21,686 nt of DNA from JBBSEZ01 sp038239195 (GTDB lineage: Bacteria; Planctomycetota; Planctomycetia; Gemmatales; Gemmataceae). Positions 14,030 to 21,686 of the stretch are shown here, in pieces. Location of the stretch: contig JBBSEZ010000134.1 of assembly GCA_038239195.1 (NCBI GenBank), positions 1-21,686 of the forward strand, given 5' to 3'. Position 1 is the stretch's first letter, and each line of letters begins with the position of its first letter. The position numbers were made by a program, and so were the translations under genes. A model generated the notes under the pieces. That model was not told the DNA's origin and did no database searches. It was given only the letters and a program-made list of their open reading frames with translations.

Positions 14030-15355
14030 TCAACTCCAATCATAATCGCCTTCCTCCGTGTCCGGCGAGCCGTGGACAATTCGGCAGGCCGGCAACGCCG
14101 TCCGGAGCGAGAGCAGTTCTGGCTGTGCCAGGTCCCCATGCTCGACCCAAAGACGTCGCAGTTGCTCGAGCCGGACCAACTCCGCCACCTGGTTTTGATC
14201 GTCGGGGGTGGTCACGGTAAGGGCTAGCAACGCCGGCGCTTTTGCCAGCGCGGCGATCGCGCCGGCCTCGAACCCACTGAGGTAAAGATCCAGCCGGGCG
14301 AGATGAGGCAGCCCGATCACCTGCGCCGCCATGCCCCTGGTCAGGGTGTCCACGCCCAGCGACAGCCAGCGCAGCTGCGTCAAACTCTCCAGGCCGCGTA
14401 GGAATTTGGGCTCCCCGCCGACGGCCAGGCGTTCGAGCTTCGACAGCTTCGCGAGGCCGGCAATCGTCCCGCGGGGCATCCGCCCGAGGGTGAGCGAGCG
14501 GAGCTCCTTCAGCTTCGCGAATGCCTTCAGGCCGACGCGCGTGAAAGGCTCATATTTTTGATGGAAGCCGAGGTGCCGGAGCTGAGAACACTCGGCGAAC
14601 CGCTCGCACTGCTCGTCGGGGTAGCCGTTATAGTGGGTCAACGTCAGCGACCGCAACTTCGGGAAACACGTGGCCCAGTGGGGCAGGTCGTCGTTCCATT
14701 CCTTGTCCAGATTCAGCACTTCGAGGTTGGGCAGAATTGCCTTGTGGAGCTCGGGCATCATCGTCCAGTCGGGGTGGAGCGTCAACGCCCTCAGGTGTGG
14801 GAGGGCCGCCAGGTCGGCCCACGGTTTCATCAAGTATTTCAGGCCCAACCCGCGCAGGTGCGGCCACTCGCGCAGGCGCGCGAGGACGTCGGCCGCGTAG
14901 TTGTCGGTGTCGAAATCCAATTCGCGCGTGTTGCGGACGAGGCCGAAGGTGTCCTCCCAGTGAGCCCTCGAACTTGTCCAGCCGAACTCAACCCGCTCGA
15001 TCCAGTCGGATGCGAGCCAGCCGGCGACTTCGCTGGTGTCCTCGGCCTGCAACAGCCTCGTGTCCGCCACGAGCGTGAGCAGCCCTCGACGCCAACCCCA
15101 CTTGAACGCGGGGCTTGCCGGCAGCCACTTTTTGAACGCCGGCGCTTCGAGCAGGGCCCGCAGCCGCTCGCCGAGCTGGAAGCGCGCGACGTCGTAGGGC
15201 GGCGTGCGATCGAACGCGACGGCGGCCCGCACGAGCTCGCCGCGAAAGTCGCCGTGATCCGCAAGCCAATCCGCGAGCACGAGCCGGGGCGCGTCGTCAG
15301 GCGTCTCGGCACAGTGCGCGAGCAGGGCGTGCAGTTCGGCTGGGTCGGCGGTCAT
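14030..15355 (-). CDS. TIGR02996 domain / leucine-rich-repeat protein
   Basis: The protein has 441 residues, with ATG 15355 preceded by AGGGGG. Residues about 4-48 are the TIGR02996-type motif ('LLAHCAETPDDAPRLVLADWL', shown in part; then 'GDFRGELVRAAVAF'). Residues about 150-425 contain leucine-rich repeats of irregular length ('LRGLGLKYL', 'LRALTLHPDW', 'LEVLNLDKEW', 'LRSLTLTHYN', 'LRSLTLGRMP', 'LERLAVGG', 'LRWLSLGV'). The C-terminus is acidic. It lies between the AAA ATPase gene (stop 60 bp upstream) and the VWA gene (27 bp downstream), so it is probably part of the same functional set, perhaps as the recognition or adaptor subunit. That role is inferred from position; the domain family itself has no known function. 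Confidence 0.83.
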   Translation of the reverse strand: MTADPAELHALLAHCAETPDDAPRLVLADWLADHGDFRGELVRAAVAFDRTPPYDVARFQLGERLRALLEAPAFKKWLPASPAFKWGWRRGLLTLVADTRLLQAEDTSEVAGWLASDWIERVEFGWTSSRAHWEDTFGLVRNTRELDFDTDNYAADVLARLREWPHLRGLGLKYLMKPWADLAALPHLRALTLHPDWTMMPELHKAILPNLEVLNLDKEWNDDLPHWATCFPKLRSLTLTHYNGYPDEQCERFAECSQLRHLGFHQKYEPFTRVGLKAFAKLKELRSLTLGRMPRGTIAGLAKLSKLERLAVGGEPKFLRGLESLTQLRWLSLGVDTLTRGMAAQVIGLPHLARLDLYLSGFEAGAIAALAKAPALLALTVTTPDDQNQVAELVRLEQLRRLWVEHGDLAQPELLSLRTALPACRIVHGSPDTEEGDYDWS

Positions 15356-15415
15356 TGAGCCCCCTGTCCAAGGACGACTTGAACGATCTGCGAGCGAATG
15401 GCACCGTCGTGCGGC

Positions 15416-18100
15416 TCACCCCAGCCCCGCGGCCTCCAACAGTTGCACGATCGTCCGCTGGTCCGCCGGCGAGGAGACGCGGCCGAGGTAGTAGCGCAAC
15501 AGCGCCTCGCGCACCGCCCTCCGGGAGGGGGCGCCGTCCCCCAGGCCGAACGGGCTCGCCAGATACTCCACGAAACTCAGCAGCCCGCGCCGCGTGAAGA
15601 CGTACCGCTCCTTGCGCCGCGCCCCGAGCTTGGCCGTGTCCTCGCCGTGGCCGCTCGCGCTCTCGAGCGCCACGTGGAAGCTCGCCAGCGCCGGGAGCAG
15701 CGCATGGATCGCGGGCCACGAGGCCAACGCCGCGAGCGGGGCGGGATGCTGCGAGCCGGGGTACGTTCGGCCCATCACCGTCACCTCGGGCTGTCGGCCG
15801 AAGACGAGGAAGTCGAGCATTGCCCGATACTCGACCTCGCCGGGGCGCGGGATGAAGCGGTGCGCCCGCCAGCGGTCTCGGTACGCCGGGCTGAGGACCG
15901 AGCGGCCCGAGTACTCGGCCGGGTTCATCGTCGCGAACACCCGGAAGTCGGCGTGGACCGGCCGGCCGCCCGGGCCGAACGCCGAGTGGTCGTGTTCGGT
16001 CAGCACCAGCATCGGGTCGCGCTCCAGCACCGAGTTCAACCGCTCGAGGATCTGTGGCTCCGCGAGGTTCACCTCGTCGAGGAGCACCCACCACCCGCGC
16101 TTCAACGCCATCACCACGGGGCCGTCCTGCCAGCGCCATTGCGACTGGGAGTGGGCAAGCCCGGCGGTTGCGGCAGGCGGGCCTGGGGCGTGTTCATCGT
16201 GGGCGTGGGGGACGTAGCGGCCCACGAGTTCGCCGGTGTCCGTCTGACCGTTCAGGTTGATGCGGACGACGGGCTGACGCAACAGGGCCGCGAGATAGAG
16301 GACCGTGCTGGTCTTCGACGTGCTCGTCTCGCCCTCCATCAGGCACGGCTCGCGCAGGGCCGCGGCGGCGGCCAAGTGGGCCAGCGTCTCGGCGGTCCGG
16401 GCGTCCAGACAGAAGTGGGCGAACCCCGCCGGGTCGGGGACGAAGGGCTCGTCGGACGCGGCCCGGCGCGGCAGCCAGACGTTCGCGACCCTCGCGCGGT
16501 CGGCCGTGACCTCCACGAACGCGCCGAAGCGGTCGCGCGTCGGCTCCAACCCGGCCACGAACCACGACCCCAGGTCGAACGCCCCGGGCGTCGCCATCGC
16601 CGGCGTCGCCCGCCGCGCCCCCTCGGGCCGGCGCGGCAGGTCCACCCAGATGGTCGGCTCGCCGTCGGTCGGCCGCTGGATCGGCGTCACGCTCAGCCCG
16701 CTGCAATCCGCGATCAGCGCCCGCACGCGCTCGCGCAACACGGCCGGGACGCCATCGTACTCCATCCGAGGGCCCGGCACCTCGGCCTTGTCGGCGGTGC
16801 ATTCGCGGAAGCCCCACGCCCGCCACGCGGCCAGCACGTCTTCCCAGTCGCTCGGGTCGGGACTGCGGAGCACGATGGCGTAGGGGGCCGGGTTGCTGAG
16901 CCGGACCAGGAGCGAACCGTCGTCCACGCCGACCATCGGGAAGTCCACGATCACCTCGGTCGAGTCAGGGCCCGCGTGGTCCACGGCGACCAGCTCGAAC
17001 GGCGGCCCCGCGCCTTGCTCGGCCATCGCCGTCCCGACGTAGATTCGGAGCTGTCCCGCGATGCTCGGTTCGCGGCCAGCCGCCCCCCACCGGACCGCGA
17101 ACCCCTGGTCCAGTTCCTTCGACGTCACTTCCTCGATGCCGGTGTGGGTGAAGCCCGCTTCGACGAGCTGGGCCCGCAGCGCCTCGGCCCGCGAGACGTC
17201 GTCGCTCCGGATGCGGATCGCGAACCGTTCCGGGAACGCGCCGCTGTAGGCCGGCTTGCGGCCGCTGCGACACGCCTTGAAGGGCAACAGGACTTCCGCG
17301 AAGGGGCCCTCGGAGTCGGGCAGGACGCGCAGCGGGTAGCGCGAGGTGTCGAGGCGAGCGTCGTCGATCAGGTCGCGGAGGAGCTCGGTCAACTGCTCGA
17401 CCTGGCCCGGGGCGCGGCTGGCCCCGAACGGCCCGGGCGCGAGGGTAAACGCGACGGCGACCGCCTCGGCCTCCGCGAGCGGCTCGCCGACCTCGGGGCA
17501 GAACCCGGCCTGCTGCAACCACAGCCGGAAGCGCTCGACCTGCCCGGCGTCGTCGCCGCGCACCCGCACCGGGAAGCGCTGGGCGAGCGAGACACCCGCG
17601 CCGGCCGGATCGCGCAGCGACAGGCAGATGTTGCTGGCCTTGCCGGACTGCTTGTGCTCCCTGGCCGTCATGCCGAGACGGGCGAGGAGCCAGAGCAGGA
17701 CGCGCCGGGCGAACGGGCTGGCCCCCGAGTGCGCCAGCACGTCGTCGTCGGGCAGCGCGAACGACTCGCCCAGCCGGCCGATCCCGACCTCGTCGCAGGC
17801 GGAGCGCACCCGGCCCGCGAAGTTGTCCGAGTCGCACTCGATGCGGACGCCCCACGCCGACAGCGGCTGAGCGTCGCCCAGGCGCAGGATCGCGTCGGCT
17901 TCCAGGTCGGCCACGGCGCGGGCGACGGGCTGGAGCGGCCGCAGCACGGCCTGTAGCGCGTCGAGGTCGATGCCGGGGCGGTGGAGCAACTCCACTGCGG
18001 TAGGCGAGCCGGCCCGGACCGCGACGGGCCCGAACGCGGCGAGCTCGGCGGCGACCGCGCGGGCCAGGGCATCCGAGGAGGATTCGACGATGAGGTTCAT
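15416..18100 (-). CDS. Midasin/MoxR-like AAA+ ATPase with a long repeat-containing N-terminal region
   Basis: The protein has 894 residues from ATG 18100; the frame continues upstream (ATG 18175 would overlap the previous stop), but protein-like sequence begins here. Residues about 560-894 are an AAA_5-type ATPase: Walker A 'EGETSTSKTS' (589-598), Walker B 'WWVLLDEVNLAEPQ' (670-683), sensor-1 'VFATMNPAEY' (721-730) and arginine-rich 'YRDRWR' (740-745). The 'TSTSKT' form of Walker A is typical of the dynein/midasin-related MoxR branch. The first 550 residues show at least four degenerate copies of a strand-helix-helix unit: around 84-110, 176-204 ('FPVRVRGDD'), 292-325 ('FAIRIRSDD') and 406-435 ('YAIVLRSPD'). 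MoxR ATPases remodel proteins together with VWA partners; a VWA gene follows two genes downstream. Confidence 0.85.
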   Translation of the reverse strand: MNLIVESSSDALARAVAAELAAFGPVAVRAGSPTAVELLHRPGIDLDALQAVLRPLQPVARAVADLEADAILRLGDAQPLSAWGVRIECDSDNFAGRVRSACDEVGIGRLGESFALPDDDVLAHSGASPFARRVLLWLLARLGMTAREHKQSGKASNICLSLRDPAGAGVSLAQRFPVRVRGDDAGQVERFRLWLQQAGFCPEVGEPLAEAEAVAVAFTLAPGPFGASRAPGQVEQLTELLRDLIDDARLDTSRYPLRVLPDSEGPFAEVLLPFKACRSGRKPAYSGAFPERFAIRIRSDDVSRAEALRAQLVEAGFTHTGIEEVTSKELDQGFAVRWGAAGREPSIAGQLRIYVGTAMAEQGAGPPFELVAVDHAGPDSTEVIVDFPMVGVDDGSLLVRLSNPAPYAIVLRSPDPSDWEDVLAAWRAWGFRECTADKAEVPGPRMEYDGVPAVLRERVRALIADCSGLSVTPIQRPTDGEPTIWVDLPRRPEGARRATPAMATPGAFDLGSWFVAGLEPTRDRFGAFVEVTADRARVANVWLPRRAASDEPFVPDPAGFAHFCLDARTAETLAHLAAAAALREPCLMEGETSTSKTSTVLYLAALLRQPVVRINLNGQTDTGELVGRYVPHAHDEHAPGPPAATAGLAHSQSQWRWQDGPVVMALKRGWWVLLDEVNLAEPQILERLNSVLERDPMLVLTEHDHSAFGPGGRPVHADFRVFATMNPAEYSGRSVLSPAYRDRWRAHRFIPRPGEVEYRAMLDFLVFGRQPEVTVMGRTYPGSQHPAPLAALASWPAIHALLPALASFHVALESASGHGEDTAKLGARRKERYVFTRRGLLSFVEYLASPFGLGDGAPSRRAVREALLRYYLGRVSSPADQRTIVQLLEAAGLG

Positions 18101-18171
18101 GGGTGTCGGGGCTGGTCGTTGGGGGGAGGGGTCGCAACGAGGCTGCTCTACCGGGCCCGCGCCTGCATCGT

Positions 18172-19215
18172 TCATCCGGCCGCCGCGGGGGGCGGCGAGC
18201 TGGTGGAGAAAACCTTGAGCGGCCGTCCGTCCGCGGTGCGGAGCTCCAGGTACAGTTCCCAGGTGCCCGTGATGTTGTCCACCTTGGCCCGGATTTCGTT
18301 CCACCCCTTCTTCAAGCGCGCCTTCACGACGTCCTGCCCGGGCCTGGCCTGCCGCCCGCCCTTGACGTCGTGGACCTTTTCCCCGTTGACCCAGAGGCGG
18401 ACGCCGTCGTCGCTGCCGACGCCGAGGGCCACGGCCTGGTCCCCGTCCGAGTGGGCCCAGCTAACGGCGTAGGCAGCGCCGGCGCCCCGGTACTTGAAGA
18501 AGGCGGCCAGGTCGATTTTGTCCTCGGGGCTGCGGTAGGGCCGCCACTTCACCGGGCCGCCAAACCCGTCGTAGGCCTTCTGTAGCTGGACGGGCTCGCG
18601 CTCCGGGGGGTAGACGGTGTCGTGGCCCTGGCCGACGGTGCTGGCGAAAGGGCCCAGGAGTTGCCAGTCGCGGACGAACGAGAGCGTGGGCGCCAGCCTG
18701 GGCTTCTTCTCCTCGGCGAGGGCCTTTTCGAGCGACGTCCGGCGCCCCCGCTCCTCGGCGAGGCGGGCGAGGGCGTCGCGAAGCCGCTGCTCCGCGTCGT
18801 CCTGCTGCTTCAACGCGGCCGTCGCCTGCCGGTTCGCCGCGTCGAGTGCCTTCACGGTTTCGGCGTGAGCGGGCTCGGGCGCGTGACGACCGGCCTCGGG
18901 CCCGCGCGGCTGGTTGCCGGCCTCCGTTTCCTGGGCCCGCACGTCTGGAAGCGCCGCCGTTTGTTCGGTCTCGCCGCCAGGGAGGGGCGCGCCCAGCCGC
19001 AACGCCGCCCACAGGGCGGCCGGGCCGATCAGGCAACCGACGAACACACCCAGCAGAAAGGGGGCGGCGCGGCGCGGGGCGGGGGCGGCGGTCTGTGCGG
19101 GCATCGGAACGTCGGGGGGCGGCCCGAGTGGGGCTTTGCAGCCCGGGCAGACGCCCTGCTCGATTTCAACGTCCACGTAAGGGATCGAGCAATTCGGACA
19201 CCGATGGATGGGCAT
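18172..19215 (-). CDS. Zinc-ribbon, single-pass membrane, coiled-coil protein with C-terminal beta-sandwich
   Basis: The protein has 347 residues; ATG 19215 has GGAGG six bases upstream. Residues 6-26 form a zinc ribbon with two CxxC knuckles (C6, C9, C23, C26). A Pro/Ala linker leads to one membrane helix (about 51-73, 'FLLGVFVGCLIGPAALWAAL'). A charged coiled coil covers about 118-170. The remainder (about 178-335) is strand-rich ('FVRDWQLLGPF', 'DLAAFFKYRGAGAAYAVS', 'VGSDDGVRLWVNGEKVHD', 'GWNEIRAKVDN', 'WELYLELR') and resembles the carbohydrate-binding-like domains common in planctomycete surface proteins ('SDDGVxLWVNG' is PA14-like). The zinc ribbon would be cytoplasmic and the sandwich outside. 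The gene ends 71 bp before the AAA ATPase start and may anchor that system to the membrane. Confidence 0.75.
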   Translation of the reverse strand: MPIHRCPNCSIPYVDVEIEQGVCPGCKAPLGPPPDVPMPAQTAAPAPRRAAPFLLGVFVGCLIGPAALWAALRLGAPLPGGETEQTAALPDVRAQETEAGNQPRGPEAGRHAPEPAHAETVKALDAANRQATAALKQQDDAEQRLRDALARLAEERGRRTSLEKALAEEKKPRLAPTLSFVRDWQLLGPFASTVGQGHDTVYPPEREPVQLQKAYDGFGGPVKWRPYRSPEDKIDLAAFFKYRGAGAAYAVSWAHSDGDQAVALGVGSDDGVRLWVNGEKVHDVKGGRQARPGQDVVKARLKKGWNEIRAKVDNITGTWELYLELRTADGRPLKVFSTSSPPPAAAG

Positions 19216-19350
19216 GACGACCTCCAGAAAACGTGGGCCCATCAACGCCCGTGCGTTGGCGCCCGCCCGTGGGGCTCGCGCCTGCGCCGCGGTCCCACGT
19301 CGATCCTTCCAATGATGTTCCAGGAGGCCCGGGTGCGCTGCTACCGGTTG

Positions 19351-19356
19351 ATTATA
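19351..19356 (-). promoter_or_regulatory. Consensus -10 hexamer upstream of the membrane-protein/AAA/LRR/VWA genes
   Basis: TATAAT occurs on the minus strand about 136 bp before ATG 19215, in otherwise very GC-rich DNA. The expected -35 position does not resemble TTGACA, so the call rests on the -10 alone. If real, it would drive the leftward group of genes from here. Confidence 0.3.
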
Positions 19357-19365
19357 GGCCCCGAG

Positions 19366-19422
19366 GGCCGTCACGCCGAGGCAGGCGAGCGGGCTGGCCC
19401 CCGCGTGCGAAAGCACGTCGTC
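19366..19422. repeat. Degenerate fragment of the AAA ATPase gene
   Basis: 19366-19389 matches 17663-17686 (21 of 24 bases) and 19390-19422 matches 17714-17746 (30 of 33). The copy lacks the 27 bases (nine codons) between those blocks. In translation the minus strand reads LSHAGASPLACLGVTA, against AHSGASPFA followed by ARLGMTA in the real gene. It is too short to be functional and has diverged, so it is an old duplicated scrap. Confidence 0.7.
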
Positions 19423-19621
19423 CCTCGCCGTAGGGGCTGAGCAGCCTCGGGGCTACCCGTCCCCTTGCGTTGTGCGGTTTTCACTTCCCTCGCTACCGAC
19501 CTTGCCCGGTCTCTTCGTCGCGGCTACGATCTCCCGCAAGTTCATCACTGACAGATAAATAACACGGCGCGAGCCGGAATCGTCGAGTCGCCTGTTTCAC
19601 AGGAGATGAAGGAGACACGTC

Positions 19622-20119
19622 ATGCAAATCGCACCAAAGATCGCGCCGTGCTTGTGGTTCGACGACCAGGCGGAAGAAGCAGCCAAGCTCTACACCTCCA
19701 TTTTCCCAAACTCCAAGGTTGTCGCCCTGACGCGCTACGGCGCGGCCGGGCGCGAGATCCACAACCGGCCAACCGGGTCGGTGATGACCGTGGAATTCGT
19801 GCTCGACGGACAACCCTTCACTGCCCTGAACGGCGGCCCCTTGTTCAAGTTCAACGAGGCGATCTCTTTCCAGGTCGCGTGCGACGGTCAGAACGAGATC
19901 GATTACTTCTGGGCGAAGCTGTCCGAGGGCGGAGACCCAAAGGCCCAGCAGTGCGGCTGGCTCAAGGACAAGTTCGGCGTCTCGTGGCAAATCGTCCCGC
20001 GCGGCATGGCCGAGATGCTGCGTGACCCGGGGAGCAAAGGCGCGGAGAGGGCCATGACGGCCCTGCTGCGAATGAAGAAGATCGACGTCGAGGAGCTCGA
20101 GCGGGCTTGTGCCGGATGA
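19622..20119 (+). CDS. PhnB-like VOC (glyoxalase superfamily) protein
   Basis: The 165-residue protein starts at ATG 19622 with AAGGAGA eight bases upstream. 'IAPCLWFDDQAEEAAKLYTS' at the N-terminus, 'SVMTVEFVLDGQPFTALNGG' in the middle and the ending 'WLKDKFGVSWQIVPRGM' are the hallmarks of the PhnB-like / '3-demethylubiquinone-9 3-methyltransferase' domain (PF06983-type). The length is typical. These small cytosolic proteins have the paired beta-alpha-beta-beta-beta fold of glyoxalases; most have no proven substrate, and the methyltransferase label is historical. Its stop lies close to, or overlapping, the start of the next gene, depending on which start that gene uses. Confidence 0.88.
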   Translation: MQIAPKIAPCLWFDDQAEEAAKLYTSIFPNSKVVALTRYGAAGREIHNRPTGSVMTVEFVLDGQPFTALNGGPLFKFNEAISFQVACDGQNEIDYFWAKLSEGGDPKAQQCGWLKDKFGVSWQIVPRGMAEMLRDPGSKGAERAMTALLRMKKIDVEELERACAG

Positions 20120-20186
20120 CGTTTGGCGCACCACGGGCGATGCGATCGACGCCCGCTGGCCCAGGCCCCTGGAGGGCCACAGTTTC

Positions 20187-21686
20187 ATGAGCACCACCGC
20201 GTTGCGCCAGGCCTGGGCGGAGTGGCGCTCCTTCGCCGACGGGCTGGACCTGTCCGACGGCTCGCCCGATTGCGCCGTCCTGCACGCCCGCCTGTTCCGG
20301 CTGAGCGGGACCGTCCCGCTTCGCGCTTCGGCGCTCCGGGCCGCCCGCGAGGAGGCCCGGTCCGCTTTCGGCCCGTGGCTGGAGGAGAAGGGGGCTGCGG
20401 GCCCGAATTCCCTGGAGCAGTTGCGCATCGCTCTGGCGGCCTGTGAGCCGGGTTGGCGGGCCCTGGTGGGGGGCCCCGGACGGGGCGGGGCCGTCCGGGC
20501 GCACCTGGAGCGAGTAGCCCTGTCGGCCGGGCTGGCCTGGCCGGCGGGGCCGTTCTGGGCCTCCCCTCTGCACGTCGCGGGCCAACGCTTTGACTTCCTC
20601 CGCACGTTTCGCGGCCGCGACCACGCCGCCTCGCTCGCCCTGCTGGGCGCCTTGCTGCGCGTGCTCGACCACCCGAGAGGTGCTCCGCTGTTCGAGTGGG
20701 CCCGGGAGACCTCGGTGCTTCGGCGCCCTGCCGAGGCCCTGCACGCCTCCGCCCTGTTCCGCGACGCCTACGAGGCCGGGGCCCTGCTCCCGGAATGGCT
20801 GGCCCCCCTCGGTTGGGGGCCGTTGGCGGAGAGCTTGGTCCGCCTTTGCGAGGACGTCGCGCTCCGCTTCCTGGCTTGCCTCAACGAGCCGCTCCCAGCC
20901 CCGGCCCTCCCCACTGCGCCCCGAGCCCGGCGCCCCGCGCCCCATCGCCTGCCCGTCCCCGAGACCTTGCCAATCGAGCCCTGGTTCCGGGAGGTTCCGG
21001 GGTGCGAGCCCTTCCTGCGGGCCGCCGCCGAGGAGCCCCTGGAGGATGACCACCGGCTCGCCCTCGCCGACTGGCTGGAAGAGCGGGGGCTCGACGACCG
21101 CGCCCAGTTCATTCGCTTGCAGTGCGAGCTCGAGCGCCTGCCCGAACACCCCCTGGCCCGTCGCCTGCTCGCCGAGCGAGCCACCGCCTTGTTCGAGGCC
21201 AACGTCGCCGCCTGGACCGCCGGGCTGCCTCGCCAAGACCGCATCCGGTGGGCCGAGACGAGCAACTTCCGCCGCGGCCTGCTCGAGCACCTCACGTTCG
21301 AGCACGCCCCCGAACTCGTCCTCATCGCGAGCGAGGCGATCAACGTGCGCGGCCTCCGGACGGCCCTCTACGGGCCCAATTGCCCCGTCGAGCAGGCCGG
21401 CGCGAAGGGGCTGCTGGCGCGCCCCTCCTCGCCGAGTTTGGTCAGCCTGGACCTCGTCTCGGCTTACGAGGCCGACCTGCCGCCGTTGGTCAATTCGCCG
21501 GTCCTGGCGGGGCTGGTTCACCTGGGCCTCATCGGGCACCAAGTGACCGCCTCGGGGGCACGCGCCCTGGCCGAGGCGTTTCGCCTGCCCGCCATGTCGA
21601 GCCTCTCGTTCCTGAGTGGGCCCGGCGCCGACGAGCTCTGCTCGGCCGCCGCCGGCTCGATGGCGAGGAACCTCCGCCGCTTGCGA
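20187..21686 (+). CDS. TIGR02996 domain / LRR-like protein (3' end outside the window)
   Basis: The frame is open from ATG 20187 (GGAGGG upstream) to the window edge, exactly 500 codons. It also stays open to GTG 20109, with protein-like sequence (VPDDVWRTTGDAID); that start would overlap the VOC gene by 11 bases. Residues 1-250 are helical, rich in Ala, Arg and Leu, and of no family I know. A Pro/Arg-rich linker follows (about 235-265). The TIGR02996-type motif comes only at about 280-325 ('DHRLALADWLEERG', 'DRAQFIRLQCELERL'), an unusual internal position. From about 390 on, LRR-like units begin ('LVSLDLVS', 'LAGLVHLGLIG', 'MSSLSFLSG'). Third positions are strongly GC-rich throughout, which supports this frame over the open frame on the opposite strand. 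Confidence 0.78.
   Translation, partial: MSTTALRQAWAEWRSFADGLDLSDGSPDCAVLHARLFRLSGTVPLRASALRAAREEARSAFGPWLEEKGAAGPNSLEQLRIALAACEPGWRALVGGPGRGGAVRAHLERVALSAGLAWPAGPFWASPLHVAGQRFDFLRTFRGRDHAASLALLGALLRVLDHPRGAPLFEWARETSVLRRPAEALHASALFRDAYEAGALLPEWLAPLGWGPLAESLVRLCEDVALRFLACLNEPLPAPALPTAPRARRPAPHRLPVPETLPIEPWFREVPGCEPFLRAAAEEPLEDDHRLALADWLEERGLDDRAQFIRLQCELERLPEHPLARRLLAERATALFEANVAAWTAGLPRQDRIRWAETSNFRRGLLEHLTFEHAPELVLIASEAINVRGLRTALYGPNCPVEQAGAKGLLARPSSPSLVSLDLVSAYEADLPPLVNSPVLAGLVHLGLIGHQVTASGARALAEAFRLPAMSSLSFLSGPGADELCSAAAGSMARNLRRLR

Larger units (their letters stand above)
19216..19621. other. Divergent intergenic region between the membrane protein and the VOC gene
   Basis: This gap of about 400 bp holds several short signals and no gene. 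Next to the leftward start is a small hairpin, CAACGC-CCGT-GCGTTG (19243-19258). A consensus TATAAT lies on the minus strand (19356-19351), followed upstream by a degenerate copy of part of the AAA gene (19366-19422). An AT-rich segment near 19551-19562 could carry a -10 for the rightward VOC gene, but no -35 is clear. Confidence 0.5.

Noticed and set aside
15398..17956. Rightward 852-codon frame
   Set aside because: It is antisense to the AAA ATPase with intact Walker motifs; the product is Arg/His/Gly/Gln-rich and unstructured.
18101..18175. AAA protein starting at ATG 18175, overlapping the upstream stop
   Set aside because: The extra residues are Pro/Arg/Gln-rich and not protein-like; ATG 18100 begins a regular strand-helix pattern. 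The overlap remains possible but less likely.
19962..21542. Leftward 526-codon frame at the right end
   Set aside because: It is antisense to both the VOC gene and the TIGR02996 protein, which has recognisable domains and strong third-position GC.
1..21686. tRNA, rRNA, transposase or integrase genes
   Set aside because: I looked for conserved transposase motifs and tRNA-like cloverleaf ends and saw none; the repeats present are gene fragments, not insertion-sequence ends.

Overview
The window looks like chromosomal DNA of a planctomycete of the Gemmata/Gemmataceae type. The evidence is very high GC with strongly GC-rich third codon positions, three separate proteins that open or continue with a TIGR02996-type repeat-companion motif (core 'PRLVYADWL' / 'HRLALADWLEE') followed by leucine-rich repeats, a seven-bladed WD40 protein, and an S1 protein ending in a tail I recognise from planctomycete proteins ('LPILADALEDAGC...LDLILG'). 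This assignment is inference from gene content; no rRNA or other marker is present.

Layout. Positions 1-213 are a near-perfect inverted repeat made of the 3' ends of two convergent paralogous genes, the left one cut by the window edge. A LysR-type regulator follows (699-1685, +), then a frameshifted remnant of a CRISPR type III RAMP protein (1823-2366, +). A leftward group WD40 -> S1-domain protein -> RlmN/Cfr-like radical SAM enzyme occupies 6280-2407. Divergent from it, an AbiEii-type nucleotidyltransferase and a TIGR02996/LRR protein overlap by four bases (6304-8600, +).

A long leftward stretch then runs from 19215 down to 8606. In transcription order it contains a zinc-ribbon/TM/coiled-coil membrane protein, a midasin/MoxR-like AAA ATPase, a TIGR02996/LRR protein, a VWA protein with an HEXXH motif, a 187-aa unknown, a RES-domain protein, a 90-aa unknown, a membrane-anchored peroxiredoxin-like protein, and a 102-aa unknown. 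On the right edge are a PhnB-like VOC protein (19622-20119, +) and an incomplete TIGR02996 protein (20187-21686, +).

The observation I rate highest is in the peroxiredoxin-like gene (9889-9107, minus). It reads straight through an in-frame UGA at 9460-9458, exactly where the redox motif would have a cysteine (W-[UGA]-P-L-C). The UGA is followed at the right distance by a hairpin whose 5-nt loop (AGGUG) resembles the loop of the E. coli fdhF SECIS. I read it as a selenoprotein. Other points of interest are the AAA/LRR/VWA operon, the type III RAMP remnant, the long palindrome of convergent paralogues, and several short intergenic fragments that copy pieces of genes elsewhere in the window.
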